The notes under the pieces were generated by a model. That model had not been told where the DNA came from. It made no database searches and worked only from the letters and a program-made list of their open reading frames with translations. The position numbers and the translations under genes are program-made. A DNA stretch of 64,000 nt from an uncultured SAR86 cluster bacterium (GTDB lineage: Bacteria > Pseudomonadota > Gammaproteobacteria > Magnimaribacterales > D2472): NCBI GenBank assembly GCA_902601475.1, contig CACKNK010000002.1:62001-126000 (forward strand), given 5' to 3'. Positions 48,943 through 58,937 of this stretch are shown piece after piece. Within the stretch, counting starts at the first letter, position 1. Each line of letters opens with the position of its first letter.

Positions 48943-49203
48943 GTGAGAGCAAATTTAAAAATTTTTTTTAAAAAGTCTTATTCCGTCAAACCGGGGACAT
49001 TTATAGTGGTAAGAAAAAAAGATTATCCTAGGGCCGTGGATCGAAATAAGATAAAAAGACAAATAAAAAATGCTCTTGCTCAAACCTATAAAGCGGATCA
49101 GTCTAAAGATCTTGTTTGTGTTGTGGGTGGAGGGTTGTTGGGTGAATCATACGTGGGAATAAAAAAATTGGTCTCATTAGAACTGTCTAAGGTAAATGCG
49201 TAA
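48943..49203 (+). CDS. rnpA: ribonuclease P protein component, short form
   Basis: RnpA is the protein cofactor of RNase P. The diagnostic helix is present as RAVDRNKIKRQIKNAL (normally RNRxKRxxRE), preceded by FIVVRKKDYP in place of the usual VSKKVG. The ORF gives only 86 residues from a GTG; relatives have about 110-130. The missing part is the N-terminal RLxxxxxFxxVF segment. The frame upstream is closed by the rpmH stop, so no longer start is available. It overlaps yidD by eight bases. Confidence 0.85.
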   Translation: MRANLKIFFKKSYSVKPGTFIVVRKKDYPRAVDRNKIKRQIKNALAQTYKADQSKDLVCVVGGGLLGESYVGIKKLVSLELSKVNA

Positions 49204-49405
49204 TATCGCCATACGTTTGGTTCGGGGCTACCAGTGGCTTATAAGCCCACTAATTGGTGACAATTGTAGATTTCATCCCACCTGTTCAGAATATTGTGTA
49301 GAATCGATTCACAAACATGGGGTAGTTGTTGGTGGCTGGTATTCTTTGGTAAGAATATTAAGATGTGGTCCATGGTCTAAAGGTGGGATAGATGAGGTTA
49401 AATGA
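49196..49405 (+). CDS. yidD: membrane protein insertion efficiency factor YidD
   Basis: A 69-residue protein with the family pattern RLVRGYQWLISPLIGDNCRFHPTCSEYCVESIHKHG...RILRCGPWSKGGID. Three conserved cysteines are present. YidD is membrane-associated through an amphipathic helix and assists YidC. It overlaps rnpA by eight bases and yidC by four. Confidence 0.96.
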   Translation: MRNIAIRLVRGYQWLISPLIGDNCRFHPTCSEYCVESIHKHGVVVGGWYSLVRILRCGPWSKGGIDEVK

Positions 49406-50943
49406 TGAGTTTTAGGTTGTTGTGGGTCCTGATGGTGGGTTTGTTTGCGTACCTTCTTTTTTGGGAGTGGTCACAGGAGTCTGCGGCAAAGGCAGAGCTT
49501 GTTGCAACCACAAGAATTGACGAGATTTCTTCTGGTGTCGATAGTGTTGATAGCTCAAATGCTTCAAAAATAAGTAATGGCTCTATAACCCTTGTGGTTG
49601 ATAATTCAAGCGGCTCAATAATTGGTGTAGAGCTTAGCGAATATCCTGTGCTTCAAAAAGCGGGCTCTCCAAATGTTAGGTTGTTAGGGTCAGAGGGTGC
49701 GTTTAAGTTTTATGTCAAAAGTGGTTTTGGTGTTGAAAGCCCTGTCTTTTCTCTAAAAAATAATGATGGTTCTAGCATCACGCTTGTTTCGGATGACGGT
49801 CTTTACAAAAAAGTTATATCAATCAAAGAGGGGTATTTGGTTGATATTAATGATAGTTATTTGGGCGGGAATAAACCTGGAGATCCTTTTGTTGCAATGT
49901 ATCGAACTGATGGTAAGCCCTTAGATGCTACAGATTCATGGATTGATAACGCCTCATATGTTGGGGTGGCCTTTAATACTCCTGATGATCCCTATGATAG
50001 TTACAGGCTACGCTCTGTTGATGAAAGGCTAATGTTTGATCAGGTTGGTGGTTGGGTTGGTTTTATTCAAAAGTATTTTTTAACCGCTTTGCTGGTTAAC
50101 CCAAATGATGTGGTGACAATGTTCGCAAATCCTCCTAGCGTTCCTGGTGGTGTTTACTCGATGGGTTCCATTGTTAGAGAAAAATCGGTTTCTGATATTA
50201 ACTCAGGTGTTTCACATGGGTTGTTTTTTGGGCCAAAAGTCAGGTCCGATCTTATGCTAATTGCCAAGGATTTAGAGCTTTCTATTGATATGGGGTGGTT
50301 TTGGTTTTTAGCCCAACCCCTTGTCATGTTGCTTGTGGTTATAAATGACTTTATTAATAATTGGGGTGTATCAATTTTGTTGTTGACTGTAGTGGTTAAG
50401 TTGTTGCTTTGGCCAATCTCTGCAGCTGGATTTAGGTCAATGGCAAAAATGCGTGTAGCACAGCCAAAGCTTCAGGAGATACAGCAGCGCTATAAAGATG
50501 ATAGACAAAAGCTGGGTGTTGAGATGATGGCGTTGTATAAAAAAGAGAAGATTAATCCAGCTGGGGGTTGTTTTCCGATGTTGTTACAGTTTCCTGTTTT
50601 TATTGCTCTTTTCTTTGCTCTCAGAGAAATTGTTGAGCTTAGGCATGCGCCTTTCTTTTTTTGGTTACAGGATCTCTCGGCCCCGGATCCTTATTTTGTT
50701 TTGCCAGTCCTAATGGGTGGGCTTATGTATTTAACTCAGCAGCTAAACCCAACGCCTCCCAACATGGATCCAATGCAGGTTCAGGTTATGAAGTACATGC
50801 CTGTTTTGTTCTCTGTGTTTTTTATTTTTCTACCATCAGGATTGGTTTTGTACTCGGTTGCCAACGCCTTATTTTCGCTGGTTCAACAGCGTATGATGTA
50901 TAGAAAATATGGTGCTGCCTCACATCATAACTCTGGTGGTTAG
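49402..50943 (+). CDS. yidC: membrane protein insertase YidC
   Basis: YidC inserts and folds inner-membrane proteins. It has an N-terminal helix (LLWVLMVGLFAYLLFW), a periplasmic beta-supersandwich domain (about 50-300) and five C-terminal helices. The conserved block KMRVAQPKLQEIQQRYKDDRQKLGVEMMALYKKEKINPAGGCFPMLLQFPVFIALFFALRE is intact. At 513 residues the periplasmic domain is somewhat reduced (E. coli 548). The coding strand is strikingly G- and T-rich compared with genes after 52.4 kb. Confidence 0.97.
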   Translation: MMSFRLLWVLMVGLFAYLLFWEWSQESAAKAELVATTRIDEISSGVDSVDSSNASKISNGSITLVVDNSSGSIIGVELSEYPVLQKAGSPNVRLLGSEGAFKFYVKSGFGVESPVFSLKNNDGSSITLVSDDGLYKKVISIKEGYLVDINDSYLGGNKPGDPFVAMYRTDGKPLDATDSWIDNASYVGVAFNTPDDPYDSYRLRSVDERLMFDQVGGWVGFIQKYFLTALLVNPNDVVTMFANPPSVPGGVYSMGSIVREKSVSDINSGVSHGLFFGPKVRSDLMLIAKDLELSIDMGWFWFLAQPLVMLLVVINDFINNWGVSILLLTVVVKLLLWPISAAGFRSMAKMRVAQPKLQEIQQRYKDDRQKLGVEMMALYKKEKINPAGGCFPMLLQFPVFIALFFALREIVELRHAPFFFWLQDLSAPDPYFVLPVLMGGLMYLTQQLNPTPPNMDPMQVQVMKYMPVLFSVFFIFLPSGLVLYSVANALFSLVQQRMMYRKYGAASHHNSGG

Positions 50944-50954
50944 GTTTCAAGACA

Positions 50955-52268
50955 ATGATTTTTGCTCTTGCGACACCTGTAGGTAAGTCAGCTATAGCAG
51001 TTATAAGGGTCGCTGGGGAGGGCTGTCATAAAAAAATAAATGCTTCTCTAGACAAGCCAATTAATGCCTTTGGTCAAGTGTTCCTTAGAGATTTAAGGTC
51101 TCGTGAGGGGGTTCTTGATAGTTGTATGTTGGTTTTTTATAAAGGTCCGAAAAGTTACTGCGGTGAGGATATGGTTGAAATTTTTTCACATGGGGGGCTT
51201 GGTGTAATTAAGGGTATTGTTGGTTTTTTGGGGCAGCTTGGTATGCGCGAGGCTGAACCCGGAGAATTTACAAGGCTGTCCGTGGCTAATAATAAAATGT
51301 CTCTCAATGAAGCTGAAATGGTTTCAACTCTCATCGACTCTATTGATGAGCATGAGATAATGCTAAGTGTTGCTGCAATTTCTGGGGCTTTGTCTGAGAG
51401 GGTTGTCCGGATTGGGGATTCAATTGATTTATTAAGGGTGGAATTAGAATCTCAAATTGATTTCTCAGATGAAGATGGGGTTAATGAGGAGAATGTTGGT
51501 CGGTTGGGAGCTATGTGTAATGACACAATCAAACAGTTGGGCAACCTCAGAAATAATTCAAGGCTGGTGGATGATGTCGGGGAGAAAAAAAGTGTTTTGT
51601 TGGTGGGTCCACCTAACTCGGGAAAATCCTCATTGTTTAATAGTATGTTGGGAAGGACAAGATCTATCACATCTAATATTGCAGGAACAACTCGAGATAT
51701 GATTGAAAGTGAGATGGTTTTTAATTCAAATAAATTCAGTCTTTTTGATTCTGCTGGGATAAGAGATACGAATGATGAGATCGAATCTAGCGGTATATCA
51801 TTGGTTTTGCAGGAAGTAAAAAATCAATCATTGGTGTTAGTGGTGGTTGATAGCACTTGTTTAGATTTTATAGAGGCTTCAAAAAAGATATTAAAAGATG
51901 TTCCACACATCATCATATTAAATAAATCTGACCTTGGTGATTGTGATTCTCACCCAGATGTGGATTTTACAGTCTCCGCAAAAACTGGTTTTGGTATAAG
52001 CGGGTTGGTGAAAAGGGTGGCCAAATTAATCAGTTCAGCCAATCAAGATAAAGAGCGCCTTTTTCTAATTAATAACAGGCAAGCAAAGCTTATTGATGAG
52101 GCAACTGTGTGTTGTGTAAATTGCTTAGAAAAAATATCCATAGAGGATTTTGAGTTGGCTGCAGAAGAGCTCAAACAGTCACGTGCCCGTCTTGATGATT
52201 TTATTGGGTCCAAGTCTGCAGATGATTTGCTGGGTGACATATTTGAGAATTTTTGTATTGGGAAATGA
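50955..52268 (+). CDS. mnmE: tRNA modification GTPase MnmE
   Basis: MnmE with MnmG installs the xm5U34 modification in tRNAs. The N-terminal formyl-THF-binding domain begins IFALATPVGKSAIAVIRVAGEG. The inserted G domain has VGPPNSGKSSLFNSMLGR, IAGTTRDMIE, DSAGIRDT and NKSD. The C-terminus ends in the catalytic FCIGK. At 437 residues it is slightly short (E. coli 454). It shares the extreme G/T-rich coding strand of yidC. Its partner mnmG lies just beyond the next 207 bases. Confidence 0.97.
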   Translation: MIFALATPVGKSAIAVIRVAGEGCHKKINASLDKPINAFGQVFLRDLRSREGVLDSCMLVFYKGPKSYCGEDMVEIFSHGGLGVIKGIVGFLGQLGMREAEPGEFTRLSVANNKMSLNEAEMVSTLIDSIDEHEIMLSVAAISGALSERVVRIGDSIDLLRVELESQIDFSDEDGVNEENVGRLGAMCNDTIKQLGNLRNNSRLVDDVGEKKSVLLVGPPNSGKSSLFNSMLGRTRSITSNIAGTTRDMIESEMVFNSNKFSLFDSAGIRDTNDEIESSGISLVLQEVKNQSLVLVVVDSTCLDFIEASKKILKDVPHIIILNKSDLGDCDSHPDVDFTVSAKTGFGISGLVKRVAKLISSANQDKERLFLINNRQAKLIDEATVCCVNCLEKISIEDFELAAEELKQSRARLDDFIGSKSADDLLGDIFENFCIGK

Positions 52269-52339
52269 TGGGGGTATCTTGTTGGGATTTTGGTATAAAA
52301 AATAATATGCACAGTTTATACATTTGCATGCCACAAAAG

Positions 52340-52475
52340 AGTAAGAAAGCTTATCCCTGTTTATCAACAGCCCCAAGCTTATGCACGGACAGCCTTACAA
52401 GGAGATACCAACAGAAAAAACACTCCTTAATAAAAACAACTAAAAATATGTATTTATATTTATTATTATTCTTAT
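52340..52475. other. candidate oriC-like segment between mnmE and mnmG
   Basis: The 207-base gap holds three directly repeated DnaA-box-like 9-mers: TTATCCCTG (52351), TTATCAACA (52361, 8 of 9 to TTATCCACA) and TTATGCACG (52379, matching TTATNCAC). They are spaced 10 and 18 bases apart. A roughly 55-base AT-rich run (52423-52476) follows, like a DNA unwinding element. Vibrio has its origin next to mnmG, with mnmE on the other side, and E. coli oriC also lies next to mnmG. None of the boxes is perfect, and the local strand skew does not support a simple origin here. Confidence 0.45.
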
Positions 52476-54305
52476 ATGTTTGATGTTTTAGTTGTTGGTG
52501 GTGGTCATGCAGGGGTTGAGGCAGCTCATGCATGCCATAGATTGGGATTAAAGTGCGGCCTAATAACCCATAAAAAAAATACCATCGGTCAGATGTCTTG
52601 TAATCCCGCAATTGGTGGGCTGGGAAAATCTCATATCGTAAAGGAAATTGATGCTATGGGCGGCATTATGGCACAAGCAACTGACATGTCAGGCATACAG
52701 TTCAGAACCCTCAACACACGCAAGGGACCAGCAGTTCAAGCACTAAGAGCGCAATGTGATAGATATCTTTACAAGCAATCCATTCAATCAATCATTAATA
52801 ATTCAAACATTGAAGTTATGGAGGGCGAGGTTACCGACCTTATTGTTGAAAAAGACAAAGTGATGGGCGTAATCACAGACTCTTTGGGAGCCATAGAAGC
52901 TAAAAAAACCATTTTAACAACAGGCACCTTTTTGAACGGCATCTTGTATACCGGAGACGAGAAAAAGTCAGGTGGGAGAGTTGGAGATAAACCTTCCATC
53001 CCACTATCTCAAAAACTTTACGATCTTAAGCTTCCAATGGGAAGGCTTAAAACAGGTACCCCAGCAAGAATAAAAATGTCTTCACTGAATCTCGGAGTAA
53101 TGGAGGAGCAGCCAGGCGACAGCCCAACACCCTTCATGAGCAGCCTTCAAGAAAAACATCCTCACCCAACACAACTGTCTTGTTACATAACCAGGACAAC
53201 ACCGGCAACCAAGAAAATTATTGAAGAAAACTTACACCTTTCTGCAATGTACTCTGGTCAAATATCTGGAATCGGGCCTCGCTACTGTCCATCCATCGAA
53301 GATAAGGTTTTTAAATTTAAAGACAAAGAGACCCACCAGGTATTTATTGAGCCCGAAGGAATCAATGTTGATCTGGTATATCCCAACGGCATATCAAGCA
53401 GCCTACCCAAACAAACCCAAGAAAGATTTATTAGAACAATAACCGGTCTAGAAAATTGTGAGATAGATGAGTTTGGATACGCTGTTGAGTATGATTTTAT
53501 AGACCCAAGAAACCTTAATGACACCCTTGAAACAAAATTCTTCAACAACTTTTACCTCGCAGGACAAATTAATGGGACCACTGGTTACGAAGAGGCAGCC
53601 GCACAAGGACTAATGGCCGGGGTTAACGCGTGTAAGTCTTTGTTAAAAGAAAAGCCCTTTGTTCTAGAAAGACACGAATCTTATATTGGAGTATTAATTA
53701 ATGATCTTATCTCTCATGGTGTTACTGAGCCCTATCGAATGTTTACTAGCAGAGCAGAACACAGACTTATGTTGTCACAAGACACAGCAAGAGAAAGGCT
53801 CACAATTAAAGCGAACGACATTGGGCTAATCAATCAAAAAGATTTTAAGTCTTTTAAAAAAGAAGAGCAGGAATATCAAGGCTTTAAAAAACTTCTCGAC
53901 AAGAAAAAACTTTCAAAACCTTTTGAGGGGACAACGGCTCTTGAGGTCTTAAAAAGAACAGATGTAAGCACAGCAAAACTTAAACAAGCCATCGGAGAAG
54001 AGCTTGCATCTCACCCCCAAATCGAACGAGCAATCATAGATCAGAGGTATAGCGGGTATATAAAAAAACAACTCAGAGAAATTGAGACAAACAAAAAGCA
54101 CTTTTCAACAAGAATACCCACGGGGCTTGATTATTCATTGATACCTGGATTATCAAACGAGATTCAAGAGAAGCTTTCAAACCTTCGGCCACCAAGCATA
54201 GGGGTCGCAGCCCAGCTTGAGGGGGTAACCCCAGCAAGCATTAACCTACTAAGAATTTATCTTAGAAAACAACCAAATCAAAATGTTGAGAAAGAAACAG
54301 GTTGA
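52476..54305 (+). CDS. mnmG: tRNA uridine 5-carboxymethylaminomethyl modification enzyme MnmG
   Basis: MnmG (GidA) is the FAD/NADH partner of MnmE. The FAD motif VVGGGHAGVEAAHACHRLGL is at about 6-25; MSCNPAIGGLGKSHIVKEIDA, GTFLNGILYTG and GQINGTTGYEEAAAQGLMAGVNA are canonical. It is 609 residues. No ribosome-binding site precedes the ATG, only AT-rich DNA. Codons lean to A and C in sharp contrast to mnmE. It overlaps rsmG by 23 bases. Confidence 0.97.
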   Translation: MFDVLVVGGGHAGVEAAHACHRLGLKCGLITHKKNTIGQMSCNPAIGGLGKSHIVKEIDAMGGIMAQATDMSGIQFRTLNTRKGPAVQALRAQCDRYLYKQSIQSIINNSNIEVMEGEVTDLIVEKDKVMGVITDSLGAIEAKKTILTTGTFLNGILYTGDEKKSGGRVGDKPSIPLSQKLYDLKLPMGRLKTGTPARIKMSSLNLGVMEEQPGDSPTPFMSSLQEKHPHPTQLSCYITRTTPATKKIIEENLHLSAMYSGQISGIGPRYCPSIEDKVFKFKDKETHQVFIEPEGINVDLVYPNGISSSLPKQTQERFIRTITGLENCEIDEFGYAVEYDFIDPRNLNDTLETKFFNNFYLAGQINGTTGYEEAAAQGLMAGVNACKSLLKEKPFVLERHESYIGVLINDLISHGVTEPYRMFTSRAEHRLMLSQDTARERLTIKANDIGLINQKDFKSFKKEEQEYQGFKKLLDKKKLSKPFEGTTALEVLKRTDVSTAKLKQAIGEELASHPQIERAIIDQRYSGYIKKQLREIETNKKHFSTRIPTGLDYSLIPGLSNEIQEKLSNLRPPSIGVAAQLEGVTPASINLLRIYLRKQPNQNVEKETG

Positions 54306-54852
54306 TGCCTACATCGAGGAAATTTTAAAATACAACTCAGTTCACAACCTTGTTAAAAGGTCATCAAGGGAACAAATTTACAAAGAAGACATACTCGACA
54401 CGCTTTTGTTTTTAGATCACTTTAAAACAGCAAAAAACATTTTAGATATAGGAACGGGCGCAGGGATTCCAGGAATGGTTTTGGCAATTCATCTCCCAAA
54501 AACTCAAATTACCCTTGCAGAAAAAAACCAAAAGAAAGCCTATTTTTTAGAAAAAACAATCAAAAAACTTAACATTTCAAATGCCTCCGTGTTTAACAAA
54601 AGCATAAATGAACAAACCCAACTTAAGAGCTTTAGTCACATAACAGCGAGAGCCCTCAGTGAGATTGAGAAAATTATTAACATATCATCACACCTTCTAG
54701 AAAAGGATGGAGAATACTTGCTATTTAAAGGCAAAAAGGAAATAGTCGAAAAGGAGATAGCAAGAATAAAAAAACACAAAACAGAAGTTTTTAAAAGCGA
54801 TCAAACAGACAAACAAAGACATCTTGTTAGAATAACAATTAACACGCAATGA
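54283..54852 (+). CDS. rsmG: 16S rRNA (guanine527-N7)-methyltransferase
   Basis: RsmG (GidB) methylates G527 of 16S rRNA. It has the SAM-binding motif ILDIGTGAGIPGMVLAIHLP and the following TLAEKNQKKAYFLEKTIKKL; SHITARALSEIEKII is the substrate-side segment. The 189-residue length is a little short (E. coli 207). It overlaps mnmG by 23 bases and parA by four, so mnmG-rsmG-parA-parB form one unit. Confidence 0.94.
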   Translation: MLRKKQVDAYIEEILKYNSVHNLVKRSSREQIYKEDILDTLLFLDHFKTAKNILDIGTGAGIPGMVLAIHLPKTQITLAEKNQKKAYFLEKTIKKLNISNASVFNKSINEQTQLKSFSHITARALSEIEKIINISSHLLEKDGEYLLFKGKKEIVEKEIARIKKHKTEVFKSDQTDKQRHLVRITINTQ

Positions 54853-55592
54853 AAATCATATCAGTCGCAAATCAAAAGGGCGGGGTGGGCAAAACAACAA
54901 CAGCCGTTAATTTGGCTGCAGTTTTAGCATCCACCAAAAGAAAGCTCCTTTTAATTGATCTCGATTCCCAGGGAAACGCAACCACCGCCTCAGGCCTAAA
55001 AAAAGAAAACACACTTTTGGGGTTGTTTGAAGGCAAGAATATTAACGAGATAGTTGTAAGCTCAAGCAACGGCTATGATGTTATTCCTGGAGGAGAAGAT
55101 CTTGTCGCTTTAGAGGCCCACATCAGAACAGAACCAAAAAAAGGATTCATTGAGGAATCTATATCAGGGCTAAAGTATGACTTTGTGATTATAGACACTC
55201 CCCCAGCCCTGAACTCACTTACGGTAGAGGCGTTAATATCTTCTGTTGGCACGCTTGTTCCCCTTCAGTGCGAATACTATTCTCTTGAGGGTATTTCCTC
55301 GTTGCTTAATACAATAACCTCCCTTGGAAATAGGGGTTTGAGCAGCAACAAAGTTGTTGGGATTATAAGAACAATGGTAGACATGAGAAACAACCTAGCA
55401 AAAAGCGTGTCAGATGATCTTGAAAGACACTTCCCGGATCTGTTATTTAACACGCTTATTCCAAGAAATGTTAAGCTAGCAGAAGCGCCAAGCCACGGAC
55501 TATCTGGTACAAAGTATATGCCGGAATCGCTTGGAGCAAAGGCATACATAGCATTAACTGGTGAGTTTCTAAGGAGGATAGAGGGTGCCTGA
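54849..55592 (+). CDS. parA: chromosome partitioning ATPase ParA (Soj)
   Basis: ParA is the Walker ATPase that moves ParB-bound origins. The deviant Walker A is NQKGGVGKTTTAVNLA (8-23); DLDSQGNATTASG and VIIDTPPALNSLTVEAL are the A' and B motifs. The 247-residue length, lacking an N-terminal HTH, is the chromosomal type. It overlaps parB by eight bases. The target parS is in recF, about 10 kb away. Confidence 0.96.
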   Translation: MKIISVANQKGGVGKTTTAVNLAAVLASTKRKLLLIDLDSQGNATTASGLKKENTLLGLFEGKNINEIVVSSSNGYDVIPGGEDLVALEAHIRTEPKKGFIEESISGLKYDFVIIDTPPALNSLTVEALISSVGTLVPLQCEYYSLEGISSLLNTITSLGNRGLSSNKVVGIIRTMVDMRNNLAKSVSDDLERHFPDLLFNTLIPRNVKLAEAPSHGLSGTKYMPESLGAKAYIALTGEFLRRIEGA

Positions 55593-56421
55593 AAAACCAA
55601 TACTTAATAAGGGTTTGGATGCTTTGCTCGGTGATGTAGAACAACCAAATGCCAACATAGTAAAAAACATACCAACCAACAAAATAGCACCCAACAGGTA
55701 TCAACCCAGAACCTCATTTAATGATGAAAAACTATTAGAGCTTGCAGACTCAATAAAGCAACACGGCATCCTCTCACCCATTATAGTAAGAGAGGCTTCG
55801 CTTGATCAATATGAAATTATTGCCGGTGAAAGAAGGCTTAGGGCAGCAAAAAACCTGAAACTTAAAGAGGTGCCATGCATCATTGAAAACACTGAAAACC
55901 AACAGTCTCTAGAAATAGCATTAATTGAGAACCTTCAGCGTGAAAACTTAAACCCGGTTGAGGAGGCTAGAGGGTACGACAGGCTTAAAAGGGAATTTAA
56001 CTTAACACAAGAAGAAATATCTGGTGTTACTGGAAAGGCAAGAAGTACAATCGCAAACGCAGTGAGGCTTCTATCTCTTAACCCTGAAGTTTTGGGTTTG
56101 CTTGAATCCGGAAAGATAGAGAGAGGCCATGCAAAAATTCTTATTTCTCTTTCTGAAAAAGATGCTTTAAAGGCAGCCAAAAAAATAGCTGAAGAGGGCT
56201 TAACAGTAAAAGACCTAACCTCCAAAGTTAAAAAAACAAAACCACAAACAAAGAAAGACACCGATGTGGAGGACCTGTTTGAGTCATTATCTGAGAGCGT
56301 TGGCCACAAAATTTCAATCCAAGAAAAATCCAAAAAAACAGGCCAAATTACAATTCAGTACTTTTCAGCTGACGAGAGAGAAATCGTCATCAAGAAATTA
56401 TCAAAATTAAGTTCCAAATAA
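55585..56421 (+). CDS. parB: chromosome partitioning protein ParB (Spo0J)
   Basis: ParB is a CTP-dependent clamp that loads at parS. It begins KPILNKGLDALLGD; the N-terminal domain has IAPNRYQPRTSFNDEKLLELADSIKQHGILSPI and the CTP-binding GERRLRAAK and ENLQRENLNPVEEARGY. The HTH is LTQEEISGVTGKARSTIANAVRLL. A C-terminal dimerisation region follows. It is 278 residues, starting at a GTG inside parA. Confidence 0.96.
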   Translation: MPEKPILNKGLDALLGDVEQPNANIVKNIPTNKIAPNRYQPRTSFNDEKLLELADSIKQHGILSPIIVREASLDQYEIIAGERRLRAAKNLKLKEVPCIIENTENQQSLEIALIENLQRENLNPVEEARGYDRLKREFNLTQEEISGVTGKARSTIANAVRLLSLNPEVLGLLESGKIERGHAKILISLSEKDALKAAKKIAEEGLTVKDLTSKVKKTKPQTKKDTDVEDLFESLSESVGHKISIQEKSKKTGQITIQYFSADEREIVIKKLSKLSSK

Positions 56422-56526
56422 CCTTGTTTGAAGAGGACATAATTCCTATAATTCAGCCTGAAAATTTTTATTAGAAACATCAGAAACATAAAAGAAAGTT
56501 TTCCAGCAATTATTGCTCTCTTAACA

Positions 56527-57670
<1,144 letters not shown>

Positions 57671-57684
57671 TCCTCAAAATTTAG

Positions 57685-57920
<236 letters not shown>

Positions 57921-57921
<1 letters not shown>

Positions 57922-58391
57922 TGAATATCAACGCAACGCTTCTTGGCCAAACATTAGCATTCGTGCTTTTTGTGGCCATATGTTGGAGGTATGTGTGGCC
58001 CCCAATTATTGCGATTATGGAGGAGCGAGAAAAAAGAATTTCTGATGGTCTTGAGGCTGCTAAAAAAGCCAACGACTCTTTAAAGGAGGCTAAACTAAAT
58101 TACGAAGCAGAATTAGATAAAGCCAAATCAGAGTCAGCAGATATTGTTGAGAAAGCCAATCAGCGTGCTTCACAAATAATCTCTGAGGCCAAAACAAAAG
58201 CAGAGGCTGAGGCAGAAAAGATTATTGCATCTGCAAACAAAAATCTTGAGGCTGAAATTAATAAGACTAAAGAAGCCCTAAGAAAAGATGTGTCAGAAAT
58301 TATCGTTTCGACAACAGAAAAAATTCTTGGAGATGAAATTTCACAAGAAAAACATGAAAAAATTATTTCTGAGGCTGCCCAAAAAATCTAA
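57921..58391 (+). CDS. atpF: ATP synthase F0 subunit b
   Basis: Subunit b is the peripheral stalk. It has one N-terminal membrane helix ([31 protein letters not shown]) and a long, charged, alanine-rich helix to residue 156. The start codon overlaps the atpE stop by one base and its stop overlaps atpH by one base, giving tight coupling. Confidence 0.95.
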
Positions 58392-58927
58392 TGCAAGACT
58401 TAGTCCCGCTAGCAAGACCATACGCCAAAGCAATTTTTGATGCCGCTGTTGATAGTGGGTCTACTTCAGAAACTCAGGCGAGCCTTAAAAGTCTTGCCGC
58501 AGGATTTAAAGAAAAAGCAATTACAGACCTTATCTCTTCACCAACCCTTTCAAGAAGCGAAATTCTAAAAAAACTCACATCAATATTTGGCGGAGAGGTG
58601 AATGAGTTGGTAAATAATTTGCTAGGGGCTTTGGCAGAAAATGATAGGTTAGAAATTTGTCCTGAAATTTCTAACTTATATGAATCACTGCTTGCAGAAC
58701 ATAACCAACAACTCGACATAGATGTTTCAATTCCTGTTGATCTTGGTGATGAAAGCAAGGAAGGATTAAAACAATCAATATTAAAAAAATATGGAGAAAC
58801 TTCTAACATTAACTTTTTAGTTGATCCAGCAATTATGGGTGGCATCACTATCAAAATAGATGATGAGATCCTTGACCTCTCAATTAAAGGAAGAGTTCAA
58901 AAATTAGTAAACGAACTAAATATTTAA
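58391..58927 (+). CDS. atpH: ATP synthase F1 subunit delta
   Basis: The 178-residue delta subunit joins the stator to F1. [13 protein letters not shown] at the N-terminus is the family signature. The C-terminal [28 protein letters not shown] is equally typical. It is one base overlapped with atpF and 10 bases before atpA. Confidence 0.95.
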   Translation: MQDLVPLARPYAKAIFDAAVDSGSTSETQASLKSLAAGFKEKAITDLISSPTLSRSEILKKLTSIFGGEVNELVNNLLGALAENDRLEICPEISNLYESLLAEHNQQLDIDVSIPVDLGDESKEGLKQSILKKYGETSNINFLVDPAIMGGITIKIDDEILDLSIKGRVQKLVNELNI

Positions 58928-58937
58928 AGGTGAAATT

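Noticed and set aside
52180-52185. CACGTG in mnmE considered as a second parS
   Set aside because: The flanks (GT...CC) match little of the 16-base parS palindrome.
52463-52478. Leaderless mnmG from TATTAT repeats
   Set aside because: The -10-like repeats are part of a general AT run and no -35 is found at proper spacing.
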